From: Panagrolaimus kolymaensis
Taxonomy: Eukaryota; Nematoda; Chromadorea; Rhabditida; Panagrolaimidae
NCBI GenBank assembly: GCA_028622995.1
Contig: JAJQJQ010000004.1
Location: forward strand, 3,720,001 to 3,784,000
DNA: 64,000 bases
Direction: 5' to 3'
Shown: positions 46,188-57,719 of the stretch, one piece after another
Layout of the letters: each line of letters begins with the position of its first letter
How positions within the stretch are numbered: position 1 is the first letter of the stretch
Made by a program: the position numbers and the translations under genes
The notes under the pieces: model-generated
Databases searched by the model: none
The model's input: the letters and a program-made list of their open reading frames with translations, nothing else
Told to the model about the DNA's origin: nothing

Positions 46188-46636
46188 ACCAATCTAAAGC
46201 AGTTGTGTTTGTGAGAGAACGAGAAAAGATGAAATGTACATAAAAAAAGAAGATCGTTTGTAATTTATTTAATTTGGTACACTGTATTTTTGGTTCTTTC
46301 AAGCTACATTATTTTATATGTATTCTTTATTTATATGTTTTTTATTCTTCTTGAATTTTTGTTTCCAATAAAATATTACCTAAAGGTTTTTCTAAAGCCT
46401 AAACAAAAACGTGTTTTCACAATTTTGAAACATTGTTTTTTTTTTCTTCTTTGATTTGCATCCAAAATCGAGAACGTATGTATTTATTAGCTCGTTTTAT
46501 CAACTTCCCGTTGCATAATGTAAAACCTGTTGGCGGGAAGGATATCTTGCTATATCTGATGGAACAAAAAAGGTTTAAAATGTCTTCGAGATAAAATTCC
46601 TTTTTGGCCATAATTCAAAATAAAGTTTTGATTAAA
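46188..46636. other. 3' UTR and spacer
   Basis: Rab-like 3' UTR with AATAAA at 46367-46372. A 64-codon minus-strand frame (46611-46417) has no recognisable features and is not called. Confidence 0.45.
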
Positions 46637-46982
46637 ATGAAGCTGCTTTTAATTTCCTTCTTTGTTGCTTTAATTTTAATTTTAAATGGTTTGTTTTAAA
46701 TTTTTGTAAACAAATTAATGCTTTGTTGTTTTTTTAGTACAATCTAGAACATATGGTTATGGTTTTAATTCAGGATTGGCAAAGGATTATCGACCATATG
46801 GAAGATTATCTCAAAGTTATGGTTATGGTAATAGAGGATATGGCGGTGGTGGAGTTTATTCTCGTGATTGGCGTGGTCCAATTCGACGATATAGTTATGC
46901 CGGATATCGTGGACAATATTTAGGTGGAGGAATTGGTCGATATGGTTATGGCGGATATCCATATTATATTATTTATACATAA
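46637..46982 (+). CDS. Small secreted Gly/Tyr-rich peptide
   Basis: Two exons, 46637-46688 and 46738-46982, encode 98 residues. Signal peptide MKLLLISFFVALILILN ends near VQSRTYG. The mature part is almost entirely Gly, Tyr, Arg and Ser (YGYGNRGYGGGGVYS, RYGYGGYPYY) with no cysteine. This composition resembles nematode caenacin/NLP-type antimicrobial peptides and also eggshell or cuticle Gly/Tyr proteins. No repeat-bounded dibasic cleavage array is obvious. Role is unproven. Confidence 0.75.
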
Positions 46983-48306
46983 TTATTAAAGTACTTTTTA
47001 AAAAATGTCATTAACCTCATTTAAATAAATACCTTTTTTTAAAAGTTAGGTTTCTGAAAAATATTTCAAGTTAGAGAAGTTATCTAACTTTTGTAAGCAT
47101 AAAGTCTATTTGATTCAAGTTATGAAAGATTTATTGCTAGTCTTTATTTTAAACAATTTTGTTTTCATAGAAAAAATTTTTTTTTATTTCCTTTTACGAT
47201 GCATTAATTTCAGAATTTTACACCACTTTGGCAAATATTTTATATGATGCTATTTAAACCCATATCTCTTTTTACCAAATCCAGGGGATATAAAAAGGTA
47301 CTTTCTTAATTTAAACGAGTTTCCAAAACTAAATTTCCAATTTCTTTCATCTTAAAAAATTACCCACCTGGAGAGTTGTAAAATTTTTTACAATAAGTAC
47401 ACGTTGCACGTTAAGTTTGCTTCATCTAAAAGGACACGGGAAATGCATTTTATTTTTTTCTTTGTACAAGGATACAAACTAGTCATCACATAATAATAAA
47501 GTAAAAATCTGATATTAGGCGAAAATACTGTCAAAATGAATTTCATATAGGTACAACGGTTTTAGACAAATGCGTCATAATAATTACTATATCGTTTATG
47601 AAATCTCATCATTCTTTATTTTCAATAAATAATATCTTTCAAATCAAAATTATTAGCTTCCACTATATCAAGAAAATTTTATCTTAATGATCTTTTAAGA
47701 AAAATGTTAGGAAACTTCTTTGCCATTTGACAAGTTTAGAATCTTTATTACTCTTATTGCCTTCTCTCATTTTTCTTCGTTTTAGCATATTTGTGTAGCC
47801 TAAAATTATTGCTGGTGTATTACATAAAGTGGTTATTTATTATTTATAAAAGGTTTACTTTTATTAAAATAAAGCCAGGTGGTATAATTTATAAAATACA
47901 CAAATTAAACAACTTCCTCTTCTCAATATTTTATGATTGCTAATACTTACATTTTTGTGAAATTTTTACAATGAATTTTGAGGAGAGAGCACTTTTTTTA
48001 AAGGCATTTCAAAAGAATAAATATAAAAATAGGCGTAACAAAAATATTTTGACTTTAGAATATTTAAAATTATTACTGTCTAGTGGGACACTTTATTGAT
48101 AGTAAGGTTTAATTCACAATAATGGCGTTATTATTTTTTTCTTCCAATTATGAAAGAAATTACAAACAACATGTAATCAGCCACTAAAAAGGGTTTAAAC
48201 AATAGCATAAAGACAAAAACAAAATTGGAGAAAAAGAAGTATTTAACCGCTGCTCACAAAAAATTTTTTAAAGTTTGGTTGATCCATCAATCGTGGATGA
48301 AGAAGC

Positions 48307-48429
48307 TATCCAATTGGACATGGAAGCGGAAGCGCAGGAGTAGGGAATCAAAATTATTACAATAATGGTTGGACCAAGAGTCATGGTGGAGAAAATGGTG
48401 TTAACCACGAATGGGTACTTTCCATTTAA
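48307..48429 (+). pseudogene. Possible exon or remnant of a Gly/Asn-rich peptide gene
   Basis: Forty codons read YPIGHGSGSAGVGNQNYY, then WTKSHGGENGVNHEW, to a TAA at 48427-48429, with AATAAA 17 bp later (48447-48452). Composition is peptide-like and unlike the surrounding AT-rich spacer. An AG before it could be an acceptor, but no first exon with a signal peptide was found, and the frame has a stop just upstream. Could be a decayed gene or a terminal exon of a missed one. Confidence 0.3.
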
Positions 48430-49120
48430 TTATTAATCATTTTACGAATAAATGTTTTGTGAAAAATTTAAGAACATAAATAAAATGAAAGCTTTTGAAT
48501 AAATTTTATGTAAGCGAAAAATTAATTTATTTTCTCTCATCAAAAGTATCACAATAAATTTAGAATTCCCAAAGTTTTGTAAGATCTGCCAACTAATGTA
48601 AAGATCTAAAATATGTCAAATAACTTGTTGAAAAGAAAATTTCTCGATTTACGAAGCAAAAAAGCCATCCATATATAAAATATGTTATTTTCGAAAGCAT
48701 ATTTTCTTTATGTGCCAAAAGTTGATGAATGAAATATGTTTACACGATATTTCTGATCATCAACATGGCAAAAGCAACAAAAAAATGTTTTGTTGCGCTA
48801 ACTCCGAATTCTACCATTTTTAACCTTTTCTGCAGCCCAAAAATTCATCAAAGATTTTTATATCGGCGATTGTTCTGAATTTTTTATTTCATTAATATCG
48901 TGGGTTTTAAATAAGACAAAATTGAATAATTTTTTATTGTGGTTTGAGAAACTCCTTTTGACAACAGTATATTAATGTTGAAGATAATTTGAATGTAAAG
49001 CAATTATTATTTTCAGGGTCTATTTATTTTCGAGAAAAGTGCTAATTGATATGAAAATTATTATTAGAACAATATCTACTAAAAAATTACTGAAAATTAC
49101 CTAAAATGATTCCGTTTAAA

Positions 49121-49362
49121 GGGAGTGTCCCAAACGATGAGAAAACCCTTACAGCGGGTGTTCCTAGCCCGAAAGTTTTTCTTCACTGTCTCAAAGTCTT
49201 ACAAAGTTTTACAAAGTTTTTTCAAAAGCTTACGAAATTTCCTCAAAATGCTACAAAAAGCTACAAAAATTCGTAGCACTTTGTAAGCTTTTGAGACAAT
49301 GAAACTTTCGGGCTAGGAACACCCGTCGTAGTAAAATTATTCTCATCGTTTGGGACACTCCC
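49121..49362. mobile_element. 242 bp MITE with long terminal inverted repeats
   Basis: Ends are GGGAGTGTCCCAAACGATGA and the reverse complement. A second inverted pair, GTGTTCCTAGCCCGAAAG and CTTTCGGGCTAGGAACAC, sits inside. Flanks on both sides read TTTAAA, so the duplication may be TTAA or TTTAAA; because it is palindromic the exact boundary is ambiguous. The interior has repeated TTACAAAGTTT. No coding sequence. Confidence 0.8.
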
Positions 49363-49450
49363 TTTAAAAACATTTTTCAATACCGATCTGTTTCTTAGCA
49401 AGAAAAGTGGCTGAGCGGGATTTACTGTAGCTTTATAATTTTACGAATTT

Positions 49451-49581
49451 ACAATCCGACGCATCGCTTTCAATACAACCGACCTCCAAAAATCGGAAAA
49501 AATCCCACAAAAAAATCCAAGTCGGTCGAAGTCGGTCGGTTTTTGCCGGTTTGTCAGTGTCATTTTTTCAGGTCGGATTGT
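49451..49581. repeat. 131 bp short inverted repeat
   Basis: ACAATCCGAC at the left is repeated as GTCGGATTGT at the right. The interior has AAGTCGGTCG repeats. Possibly a small MITE; no clear target duplication. It lies 150 bp upstream of the DRP-1 start, within its probable promoter. Confidence 0.5.
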
Positions 49582-49738
49582 ACATATTCCTTCTTTTTTT
49601 TAAAACTATTTTTTCAACTTATCATCATCATCCATCATCCGTGTTTAAATAATTTTTGATTAACTTACGCGTTTTTTGGGGGAAATAACTTTATTGTTTA
49701 CCGTTTTAATAATTGCATCGTTTTTTAGATAACTCGAA

Positions 49739-52104
49739 ATGGACTCGTTGATTCCTGTTATTAGCAAACTTCAGGATGTTTTTTCCACCATTGGTGGTCG
49801 CAAAGATGTAATTCAACTTCCTCAAATTGCTGTTGTAGGCTCTCAAGTCGGTTTTTTATATTAAATGCAGCACTAATGTTTTATCTTATTTTAGTCAGCT
49901 GGTAAAAGCTCTGTCATCGAAGGAATTGTTGGTCGAGATTTTTTGCCACGAGGAAGTGGAATGGTAACTCGTTGTCCTCTCGTGCTTCATTTGAATTATA
50001 CTCCTTTTGATGATCCAAAGCGACAACTTGATGATCGTATGTTTGTTTTATCTCTTTGCAATTACATTTGTCTAATTATAAAATTTTAGGATGTGCAAGT
50101 GATGACTGGGCGACATTTGACCATCTTGAAGGCGAGATTTTCACTGATTTTGAAAAAATTCGTGAAGAAATTGAAGCACAAACTGATCGCGTAATTGGAG
50201 ATAACAAAGTTTGTTACCTGTTTTGTATTTTACGATCTTTTATTTAATTCTTTCAGGATGTCTCTCATGATCCTATTACCTTGAATATCTATTCTCATAA
50301 TGTTGTTAATTTATCGTTGATTGATCTTCCTGGCATCACAAAAGTTCCTGTTGGTGATCAACCAGCCGACATCGAAGTTTGTGGTTTTATTATTATGCCA
50401 TATAATAATATTTTTTAGGCTAAAATCAAGAAAATGATCATGAAGTATATCGAAAATCCTAATTGCCTTATTCTCGCTGTTACACCGGCTAATCTGGACT
50501 TTGCAAATTCTGAATCATTGAAAATGGCTAAAGAAGTTGACAAAGACGGTGATAGAACTTTATGCGTCCTCACTAAACTCGACTTGATGGATCAAGGAAC
50601 TAATGCAATGGAAGTTCTTACTGGAAGTTTAATCCCTGTTAAGCTAGGAATCATCGGTGTAGTAAATCGTTCTCAAGCAGACATCAATGATAACAAACTC
50701 ATCGAAGAATGTTTAAATGACGAAGTTACCTTTTTGAATAAGAAGTATCCTACGGTTGCTGAAAAAAACGGTATTCGTTTCTTGGCTCAGACTTTGAATG
50801 AGGTAAGTGTTAACGATTTTGAATTTAAATTAATTTGATTTTTAGCTTTTAATGAAACATATTCGGAAGTGTTTACCTGATTTGAAGGTTCGCGTCAATA
50901 AGCTGATCACTGATAATCAATCTGTCTTAGTATCATGTGGTGAACCTGTAATTGATAAACAAAAGACTTTACTTGATGTTATTTCCAAGTTTGCCAATGC
51001 TTACACTGCTGCTATTGATGGAAATTCAAAGAAATTGGAAGCTAAAGAACTGTAAATTGTTTCATCATATGACCTAAAATAATCTTAGTTATTTTTTAGA
51101 CTTGGTGGCGCTCGTATCTCGAATATTTTTCACGTCACTTTTTATGATTTGTTGGAAGAAATCGTCCCAACTGGTGGTTTAACTCCGCGTGAAATCCTTA
51201 CTGTCATTCAAAATGCTTCTGTACGTCTCATTGTGTTATGCTTTATAAATTTACTCTTTTTAGGGACCTAGATCACCTTTGTTTATTCCTCAAAACAGTT
51301 TCGAACTTCTCGTTAAAGAACAAATTTCGACTATGAAGGAACCATCTTTGAAGTGTGTTGATTTTGTCCATGTTGAACTTAAACGAATCGTCACACATTG
51401 TGGAGCTGAAACTTCTTTTGAAAAGAAAAGATTTCCTCGTGTTTATGATCGTATTAACGACATCGTATCAAACCTCCTCAACTCTAGAATTCTTCCTACA
51501 AAAGAATCGGTCGAAGATCTTATTGATATGCAACTTGCTTACATTAATACCAAGCACCCTGAATTCGATCCAAATGAATCAGACGAGGATAATGATTTGG
51601 CTTATCTTCCAAAACTTGCTAATGGAATCGCTTATGAAGATGAAGAAGAAGATGACGATGATTCGCTCAATCATTCTATGGAATTAATGGATATTAATGA
51701 TCCTGATGCAACTGAAGGTTTTCGCAAGTCCCGATTTGCTGTTTTGACTGAAAAGGAAAAAAATGAAGCTGTTGACGTTGGTAAATCTTTTATTCTTTTC
51801 TTTGTTTATAATTATCAAGTAAATTTCAGAGAAAATGGTAACTCGCTACTTTAACATCACTCGAAAATCCATTGAAGATATGGTTCCAAAAGCTGTAATG
51901 AAAAATCTTGTCAATTTTGTTCGAGACGAGCTTCATACTGAACTTCTTCAAAAACTCTACAATGCTAAAGATATCGATATCGATGAACTTCTTGCTGAAA
52001 ATAAATTTATGGCTCTTCAACGAAAACAAACAACTGAAATGTTGCAAGCTTTAAACAAGGCTAATGATGTCATCAGTGAAATTCGTAATATTTCCCTTTG
52101 GTAA
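49739..52104 (+). CDS. drp-1: Dynamin-related GTPase DRP-1 (mitochondrial fission)
   Basis: Nine exons, 49739-49846, 49895-50036, 50090-50208, 50257-50376, 50419-50802, 50846-51051, 51100-51220, 51264-51780 and 51830-52104, encode 663 residues. The GTPase domain has [15 protein letters not shown], the P-loop [23 protein letters not shown] spread over exons 1-2, DLPGI (G3) and TKLDLMD (G4). The middle domain follows, then an acidic insert ([10 protein letters not shown]), and the GTPase effector domain ends [13 protein letters not shown], as in DNM1L/Drp1. There is no PH or proline-rich domain, so it is not classical dynamin. It assembles on mitochondria and peroxisomes to divide them. TTTTTTAG ending at 49728 is a likely trans-splice acceptor. 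Confidence 0.96.
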
Positions 52105-52845
52105 AAGCTCTTTTCTTGTTTTGTAAAGTCCTTGTACTTTTTGTTTGTTACTTTTACCATGTTTTGGTTTTTTTTGTTTTGTCTTTGAATCTTGTATTAT
52201 AAAATTTTTGTTTTGGAATCTTAGTTTATTACAGTGAAACAGCTTATCAAAGTTATTTCATTGTTTACATGTAACTTCAATAACTTGAAAATCGTTAAAT
52301 AATTGTTCCATTTTGATTAAATGAGCGGCTTATAAAAAATGTAAAGTTGAAACTTGCCAATAAAATGAGTAAGCGTGATTATGTGAGAAAATTAACATGG
52401 ATCGGATATGAGAGAAACGGCAAAACAAATTCCTAAATAAATGGTTTAAAATATGAATTCATAAAAACAAATTTATTTTTAATCGATGAACCTTGGTGCA
52501 ATTAAATTAGGTTCGAAGATGAACTCATTTTTGGTAAATCCGTTTTTATTCAAAGTCGTTATACATTTTCTGTTTTATTTTTATCTCATGTCAAATTTGT
52601 TTATTACATTTTTGTAGGGTTTTTAAATCTTGTGTTATAAAATTATTGTTTTGGAATCTCATTTAACTACCATTATGGCTCTTATCAAAGCGTCTTCCTT
52701 GTTTTCATGTTATCGGTAAAATCAAATGTGAATGTGTAAGCATTTGAATCTAAAGAGATAGTTAACACACTTTATTTATTAAACAAACAATTGACATATT
52801 GAATACACAAACATAACAAAAAATGTTCTTATTTGAAGATCAAAG
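52105..52845. other. DRP-1 3' UTR and spacer with a duplicated segment
   Basis: No gene. A 34 bp segment at 52188-52221 recurs at 52626-52659 with two mismatches, each followed shortly by GCTTATCAAAG, indicating a local duplication of the 3' UTR. Confidence 0.5.
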
Positions 52846-53432
52846 CTATTCAAATTCCAATCCATTATTATTCTTTTCATTATTCTTCTCGAATTTCTTT
52901 GCTTTTGCGATTTTCTGAAATTATAATAATCATAGTTTGAATAGGTAGAAGAAGAGCATTAACCATTAAGCACGAACCATGATTACTAACTTACCTCCTT
53001 TTCAAATTTTTCCATTGATATTTGTTTCATTTCCCTAAAAAGCAAATAAAGAGTAAATTGAGTTGCGTAAAATCAAATCAAAACTTACTCGACTTCTTCT
53101 TGTTTAGATATAAAAATATCAGGAATCACTTTCAATCCATTAGCTAGTTCAGCCATTGCGTCGTAGGTATACTGAAAAAAGAAGCATAACTAATGCAATA
53201 TCAAATAGGCAGACTTGAAAAATAAATTGAAACTTACAAGAGGAAAAATCTTTTGAAAAATTTCTTGACGTTTTTTCATGAAAAGCTCGTCGTAATGGTT
53301 GTATAACTTCTTTTTAGCTTCTTCCAATGTTTCATCACCCGAAAGACACCAATGCTTGCAAGAATGATTTAAACGATGTTCTTCATTGATAAGAAATTTG
53401 TGGCATTTTTTACATTCTTCTAATTCACTCAT
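52846..53432 (-). CDS. Small protein with Cys/His zinc-binding-like N-terminus
   Basis: Four exons, 53432-53238, 53171-53089, 53034-52995 and 52914-52846, encode 128 residues, with consistent phases. The N-terminus MSELEECKKCHKFL and LNHSCKHWC contains CxxC and HxCxxxxC arrangements that could bind zinc. The rest is a charged helix ending in an Asn/Lys-rich tail. An upstream in-frame ATG at 53510 would add 26 residues; the start at 53432 is preferred because the extension is low complexity. Function unknown. It is last of four closely packed minus-strand genes. Confidence 0.65.
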
Positions 53433-53713
53433 TTTACAAGAAAGTTGGTTGTTGGAAAATAAGTTACTCGAAAAGTTGAATATGGTTTTAAAACTTTGAT
53501 TCATCATCATTCATTTCCATGATTCATGCCCAAATCTGCCTGTACTGTTCGTTATAAGATTAGAGTTGCTTCAAAATCTTGAACATTTTCCACTAAATTC
53601 AACGTTGTTTGGTTTAGGAAGCTTTGTAACGTAAAAGAACAATAATGTTAAGAATAGTTAAATTTATTAAAATTATTTATGATACAAAGTAAATACATAC
53701 AAAATTATTAAAG

Positions 53714-54664
53714 TTAACAATAGTTATGTAAACGATCAAATCGACGACTAATTGCAATTGCATAAAATGTTTCCATTGCGGCGTAATATAAAGTTTGACA
53801 TTGATCAGCTGATAAAGTTTCATCCAAAATAGGTGAGAGTGATAAACTCTTTGAAAAACCAAAGGATCGAGTCATCAAAAATTGAATAAATTGCCAAAAA
53901 CGTTGACCCATTCCACCAAGTTGAGATTTGAGATCCACGGTTACTTCATCAAACGAAACAGCCTAAAAAACAAAGTAAAGGAGTAAAAAAATGTAAACAT
54001 TAATAATCACTCACATCAAGGAAGCTGTTTGTTTTCGTTAATTCTCCAATACCATGAATAATAAATAATGCATCGAGAGCCATACGTGAAACATTCATAA
54101 TGTTGTGATGGAGCATCCATTTTCTAATAAAAAATAGCACCTCAGCAAGTCCTGAAAAACAGAAGTTTAGTAATGATGATGAAACAAAATAATACAAATA
54201 TAGTAAAAACAAAATGGCTTATTTATTTACAAAATGTGGTAAACACAATGTTTGCAAAGTGTTAGTTGATGAGGTAAACTATGGCATATTTCCACCACCA
54301 CAAACAAAACTTACACATTTTTTACTTATTTCAAAACTCAACAAAATAACTCACCATCGTGTCGTTTACAAATTTCCGCAACAAAAAGGTTTTTGGTAGT
54401 TTGATGAATGCGTCTTTCGAAATTATCAAATTCTTCTTTGAAAGCATTCAAGTATTTTTCAATGTGTTCAGAGAGTCGATGATAGAGTGGACAATAAGAA
54501 AATTTTCGATTTGAGATTATCAAGAAATGTTTTTGTCGATTATGAGCATGAATATCAGTAACAAGCCATCCAAAAGAGAGAAGTTTTCCTTGATCATAAG
54601 TGATACGATAATATGCACTTGCTTTTTGACGTAATTTGTAACATTGAGAAGAATGAAGAGACAT
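53714..54664 (-). CDS. Unknown helical protein, 231 aa
   Basis: Three exons, 54664-54355, 54151-54015 and 53962-53714, with consistent phases. It starts MSLHSSQCYKLRQKAS and has no signal peptide. Segments include YCPLYHRLSEHIEKYLNAF, a hydrophobic helix AEVLFFIRKWMLHHN, and GQRFWQFIQFLMTRSFGF. An upstream ATG at 54739 is possible. No domain is recognised; helical content and position beside the BAR gene suggest, weakly, a membrane-trafficking link. Confidence 0.65.
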
Positions 54665-54979
54665 GTCCTTATTAATAAACGACAAAATGGAAGTTAGTGA
54701 GAGTTTAAAATAATGAAAAAGTGGAAATAAAAAAGGCAAAGTTGAAAAGGTTGAAAGCTTGTGAAATGAAAAGAAAGCAGTTTGTGAAAGTCAACAATCA
54801 CTCGCGCTGGGATGCTGTAACTTTGTTCAGAAAAAGCGGGAAGAAAAAATTTAGTGACACAGAATTATTACAAGTTTAATTTATTTTCAAGATAATAAAT
54901 ATACATACATACATAGATACAGAAAACATTTTCATAATTTATCATTTTTGAAGTCAATATGATGGGTTGCTGATTCATA

Positions 54980-55828
54980 TTAGAATTTGTTAGCATTTGT
55001 GAGTTTCTAAAAACAACAACATGAGTAAAACTGAAGCAAAGTAAAAAAAACTTACATCCATTTCAAATTTTTCATCAGCAAGAACTTTGAGAAGGAGAGC
55101 ATCAAAATCTTTAAGGGTATCTGCCATCATATCATACTAAAAAAACATCAAAATCAATAACATTCATCTGAGTAAAAGAATAACTTACATAATCTTCCAA
55201 TTGAGCTAAAGTTTGTTTAACAGCAGCAATTTGAGCATCATGAACTGCTTCGGCATTATCTTTACGAGTTTGAGCTTCACCATCATCAGGTTTACGTCGA
55301 ACTTTATCATTGGCATTGTCAAATTCATTTCGAGCTTTATCAAGCTTTTTGATTTCTTCATGCATAGCTTTGTATTCATTTTTGAGCCAAAATTGAAATT
55401 TGCTGATGACTTGCTCTTGAACTTCAGTTGAAAAGATGCGATAAATGCGTCCAATGGCTTCAAATCCAGGTTTAGCAGAGGCGATAGCTTCCATAGCTTC
55501 TTGATCGGTTAATTTTGATGCATAAGCAGAAAAAACTTCTCCCATTTTTTCATATCGATTCAAGCTGTTGCTGCCATTATATTGCTAAAAACAAAAAATG
55601 AAGATAAGTATTAGGAGAAATGAAAAAACATACCGAAACAATATCAATGAGGCTATCCACGATTTCTTCAGTTGAAGTTTTAGCAAATTTGAGATCTTCA
55701 AGAAGTTCAACAAATTCAGCTGGATAATGTGTGGATGTTCCACCACGGACTTTGCGCATCTAAAAAACAAGAGAAGATGAAAGCATAAAATAGGCATATA
55801 AAAAGAAAATTCTTACCATAGTCGCCAT
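54980..55828 (-). CDS. BAR-domain protein
   Basis: Five exons, 55828-55817, 55759-55634, 55584-55189, 55136-55056 and 55006-54980, encode 213 residues; the first exon is only 12 bp (MATM) and the last encodes KLTNANKF. Almost the whole protein is a BAR-like three-helix coiled coil: YEKMGEVFSAYASKLTDQEA, QEQVISKFQFWLKNEYKAMH, then LDKARNEFDNANDKVRRKPD, the charged helix-2 signature. There is no SH3, PX or PH domain. BAR dimers sense or bend membranes during endocytosis and trafficking. It resembles short BAR-only proteins, but the subfamily is not determined. Confidence 0.82.
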
Positions 55829-56093
55829 GATTGAAGCAGTTTGATTTCCTTCTTTTTGATTTTCGATAAACCCAAAGTTTAGTCACCGCCGTTGAAAAAC
55901 AAGAAATGTTTCAAATTGATAAAAAAAATTTCACGGTTTCACTATTATCGAAAAAAAGTAATTCATGCAAATTTTTATTCAAAAAATGGAAAAATTGTAG
56001 GAGAATTTTTTTATTTTTGTAACAGAAAACATACTAACAGCAAAAATGCAAAACTATACAAAGTAAACAACAAAAAAAAAGAAAAACGAAAAG

Positions 56094-57010
56094 TTAAAAG
56101 TTTCCATATTGTTGTTGAGATTTAGAACCAGATGAAATGGATGCATTGGATGAAGTTTGAGATGAATTGGGTTGAAATTGTTTGTTTGAAGCAACTTTTC
56201 CACCAGCATTGATTAAAGAAGATAAACACACTTTTTGTACATCATTTTCTTGTGCCAATTCAGTTGGAGTTATGCCTTCTTTATTTCTAATATTTGTATC
56301 TGCACCAATTTTGACTAAAGCATCCACAACTTCATATTGAGCATAATACACAGCATAATGAAGAGCAGTATTACCATGTTTATCACCCAAATCAAGTCCA
56401 ATAAGTTTTCGGAAACCTTTTGACGATAAAGCGAGTTTTTCTGCATGGTTTCTAAGCAATTCAATGATAGGAAGATGACCAAATGAAGCAGCAAGGATCA
56501 ACGCCGTTTGTTTTTCATCATTTTGAATACAAAGATTTTGAGGTTCTTGAAGAATTTTTTCTACGATGGCTTCTCGTCCCAGAGCTGATGCATACATTAA
56601 TGGAGTCCAATCTTTGACATTTGAATACGTTGAATATTTTGAAGGATTTAAATCAAAATCAGCCTAAATAACACATTTTTATAAGAAAGGAATGAATAAA
56701 ATAAAACTAACTTCAAAGAATTTTATTGAGCCGGCATTTGCAGCAGAGCATGGATCCATTTGCCATTCATCGCCTTCTTGCCATACAACATCAGAAAGAT
56801 CCTCGAAATCCTCAATGAACGAAGGTTGTTGTCTTGTTGTCGATTTGGAAAAGAGATCTTGGAACGCTTTTGCAAAACCTTTCTAAAAAATGAGGAGATC
56901 AGTTTTTGATTTAAAATAAAGCATTCGCTTTTTAACGAGTTGTTGCAATAACGTTTGATTATTTCAACAGAATCTTCGAAATTGGCAACTTTTAAACCGA
57001 TTTTTTCCAT
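56094..57010 (-). CDS. Ankyrin-repeat protein
   Basis: Exons 56882-56712 and 56663-56094 are firm; a first exon 57010-56969 (MEKIGLKVANFEDS) is tentative because its donor, GTTGAA, is weak and a longer exon 1 would change phase. With it the protein has 260 residues. After an acidic N-terminal region come about four ankyrin repeats: DWTPLMYASALGREAIVEKI, KQTALILAASFGHLPIIELL, HGNTALHYAVYYAQYEVVDAL and EGITPTELAQENDVQKV. The tail is Ser/Asn/Gln-rich. Ankyrin repeats mediate protein binding; the partner is unknown. Confidence 0.8.
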
Positions 57011-57069
57011 GTGTTTTAGCATAAATCATGCGTAATGAGTTTGAGTAAAATTATGAAATTTTCAGAGTC

Positions 57070-57719
57070 ATGTCGCGTGTTAGACCAATGATTGCGTTAT
57101 TTTTGGCGTTTTTGGTTATTAACCAATCATTGGCTGCTCCCATTCCTAGAGAAGAAGGTGATGATTTGGTATTATTTGTTTATTTATTTTTAAATCCCAC
57201 TCTAACTTTTTGTGATTTTAGGCTATTGATACAACTTGGGAAAATGTTGTCACCAAGTTTAAAGATGCTGGAAATGAACTTAAAATTTACTTTTTCTCCC
57301 TTTTCTTTACAGTAAGTTGTTAAAAAATATAAAAGTTGGAAGCAAAAATTAATCAAAACTCACATGAGTAAATTTTTTGATCACTAATTGAGATTTTAAG
57401 TGATTAAATAATCCTTTTTTTCTAAATTATTGGCCCATCGTTTTAGGCTGAACAAAAATCCACCTATAATGAATATAAATATGTAGCTGCTAAAGTTAAG
57501 AAAGCAGCTGAAGAAATCAATGCCTTACCTAAAGAAACTACTAAATTTGAATTCCTTTCTAAAGCCAAACAATTACGAAGCCTTATGGTCGAATACATGG
57601 ATGTGGCAACAAGAACTTACAAAGTTTTTGGTCAAGATCCACCAAATTCATTATTAGAAAAAGGTCAAACAGAAATTACGAAATTGCAAAAACGAATTGA
57701 AGAAGTTGAATTAATGTAA
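57070..57719 (+). CDS. Small secreted helical protein, copy 1
   Basis: Three exons, 57070-57168, 57222-57311 and 57447-57719, encode 153 residues. TTTTCAG ending at 57065 sits five bases before the ATG, a strong trans-splice signal. Signal peptide MIALFLAFLVINQSLAAP. Exon 2 codes VTKFKDAGNELKIYFFSLFF, and exon 3 a charged helical region ending KLQKRIEEVELM. No cysteines. It is not clearly a FAR or SXP/RAL-2 protein. Its neighbour at 58336 has the same structure. Confidence 0.8.

Larger units (their letters stand above)
46983..49738. other. Mostly non-coding 2.75 kb with a peptide remnant and two small inverted-repeat elements
   Basis: AT-rich. It contains a possible Gly/Asn-rich coding remnant (48307-48429), a 242 bp element (49121-49362) and a 131 bp inverted repeat (49451-49581). 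Nothing else is supported. Confidence 0.5.

Noticed and set aside
46417..46611. 64-codon minus-strand frame
   Set aside because: No signal peptide, domain or poly(A) context; overlaps the region just past the Rab-like poly(A) signal.
54214..54399. Plus-strand 61-codon frame
   Set aside because: Lies in the intron and exon edge of a phase-consistent minus-strand gene and has no features of its own.
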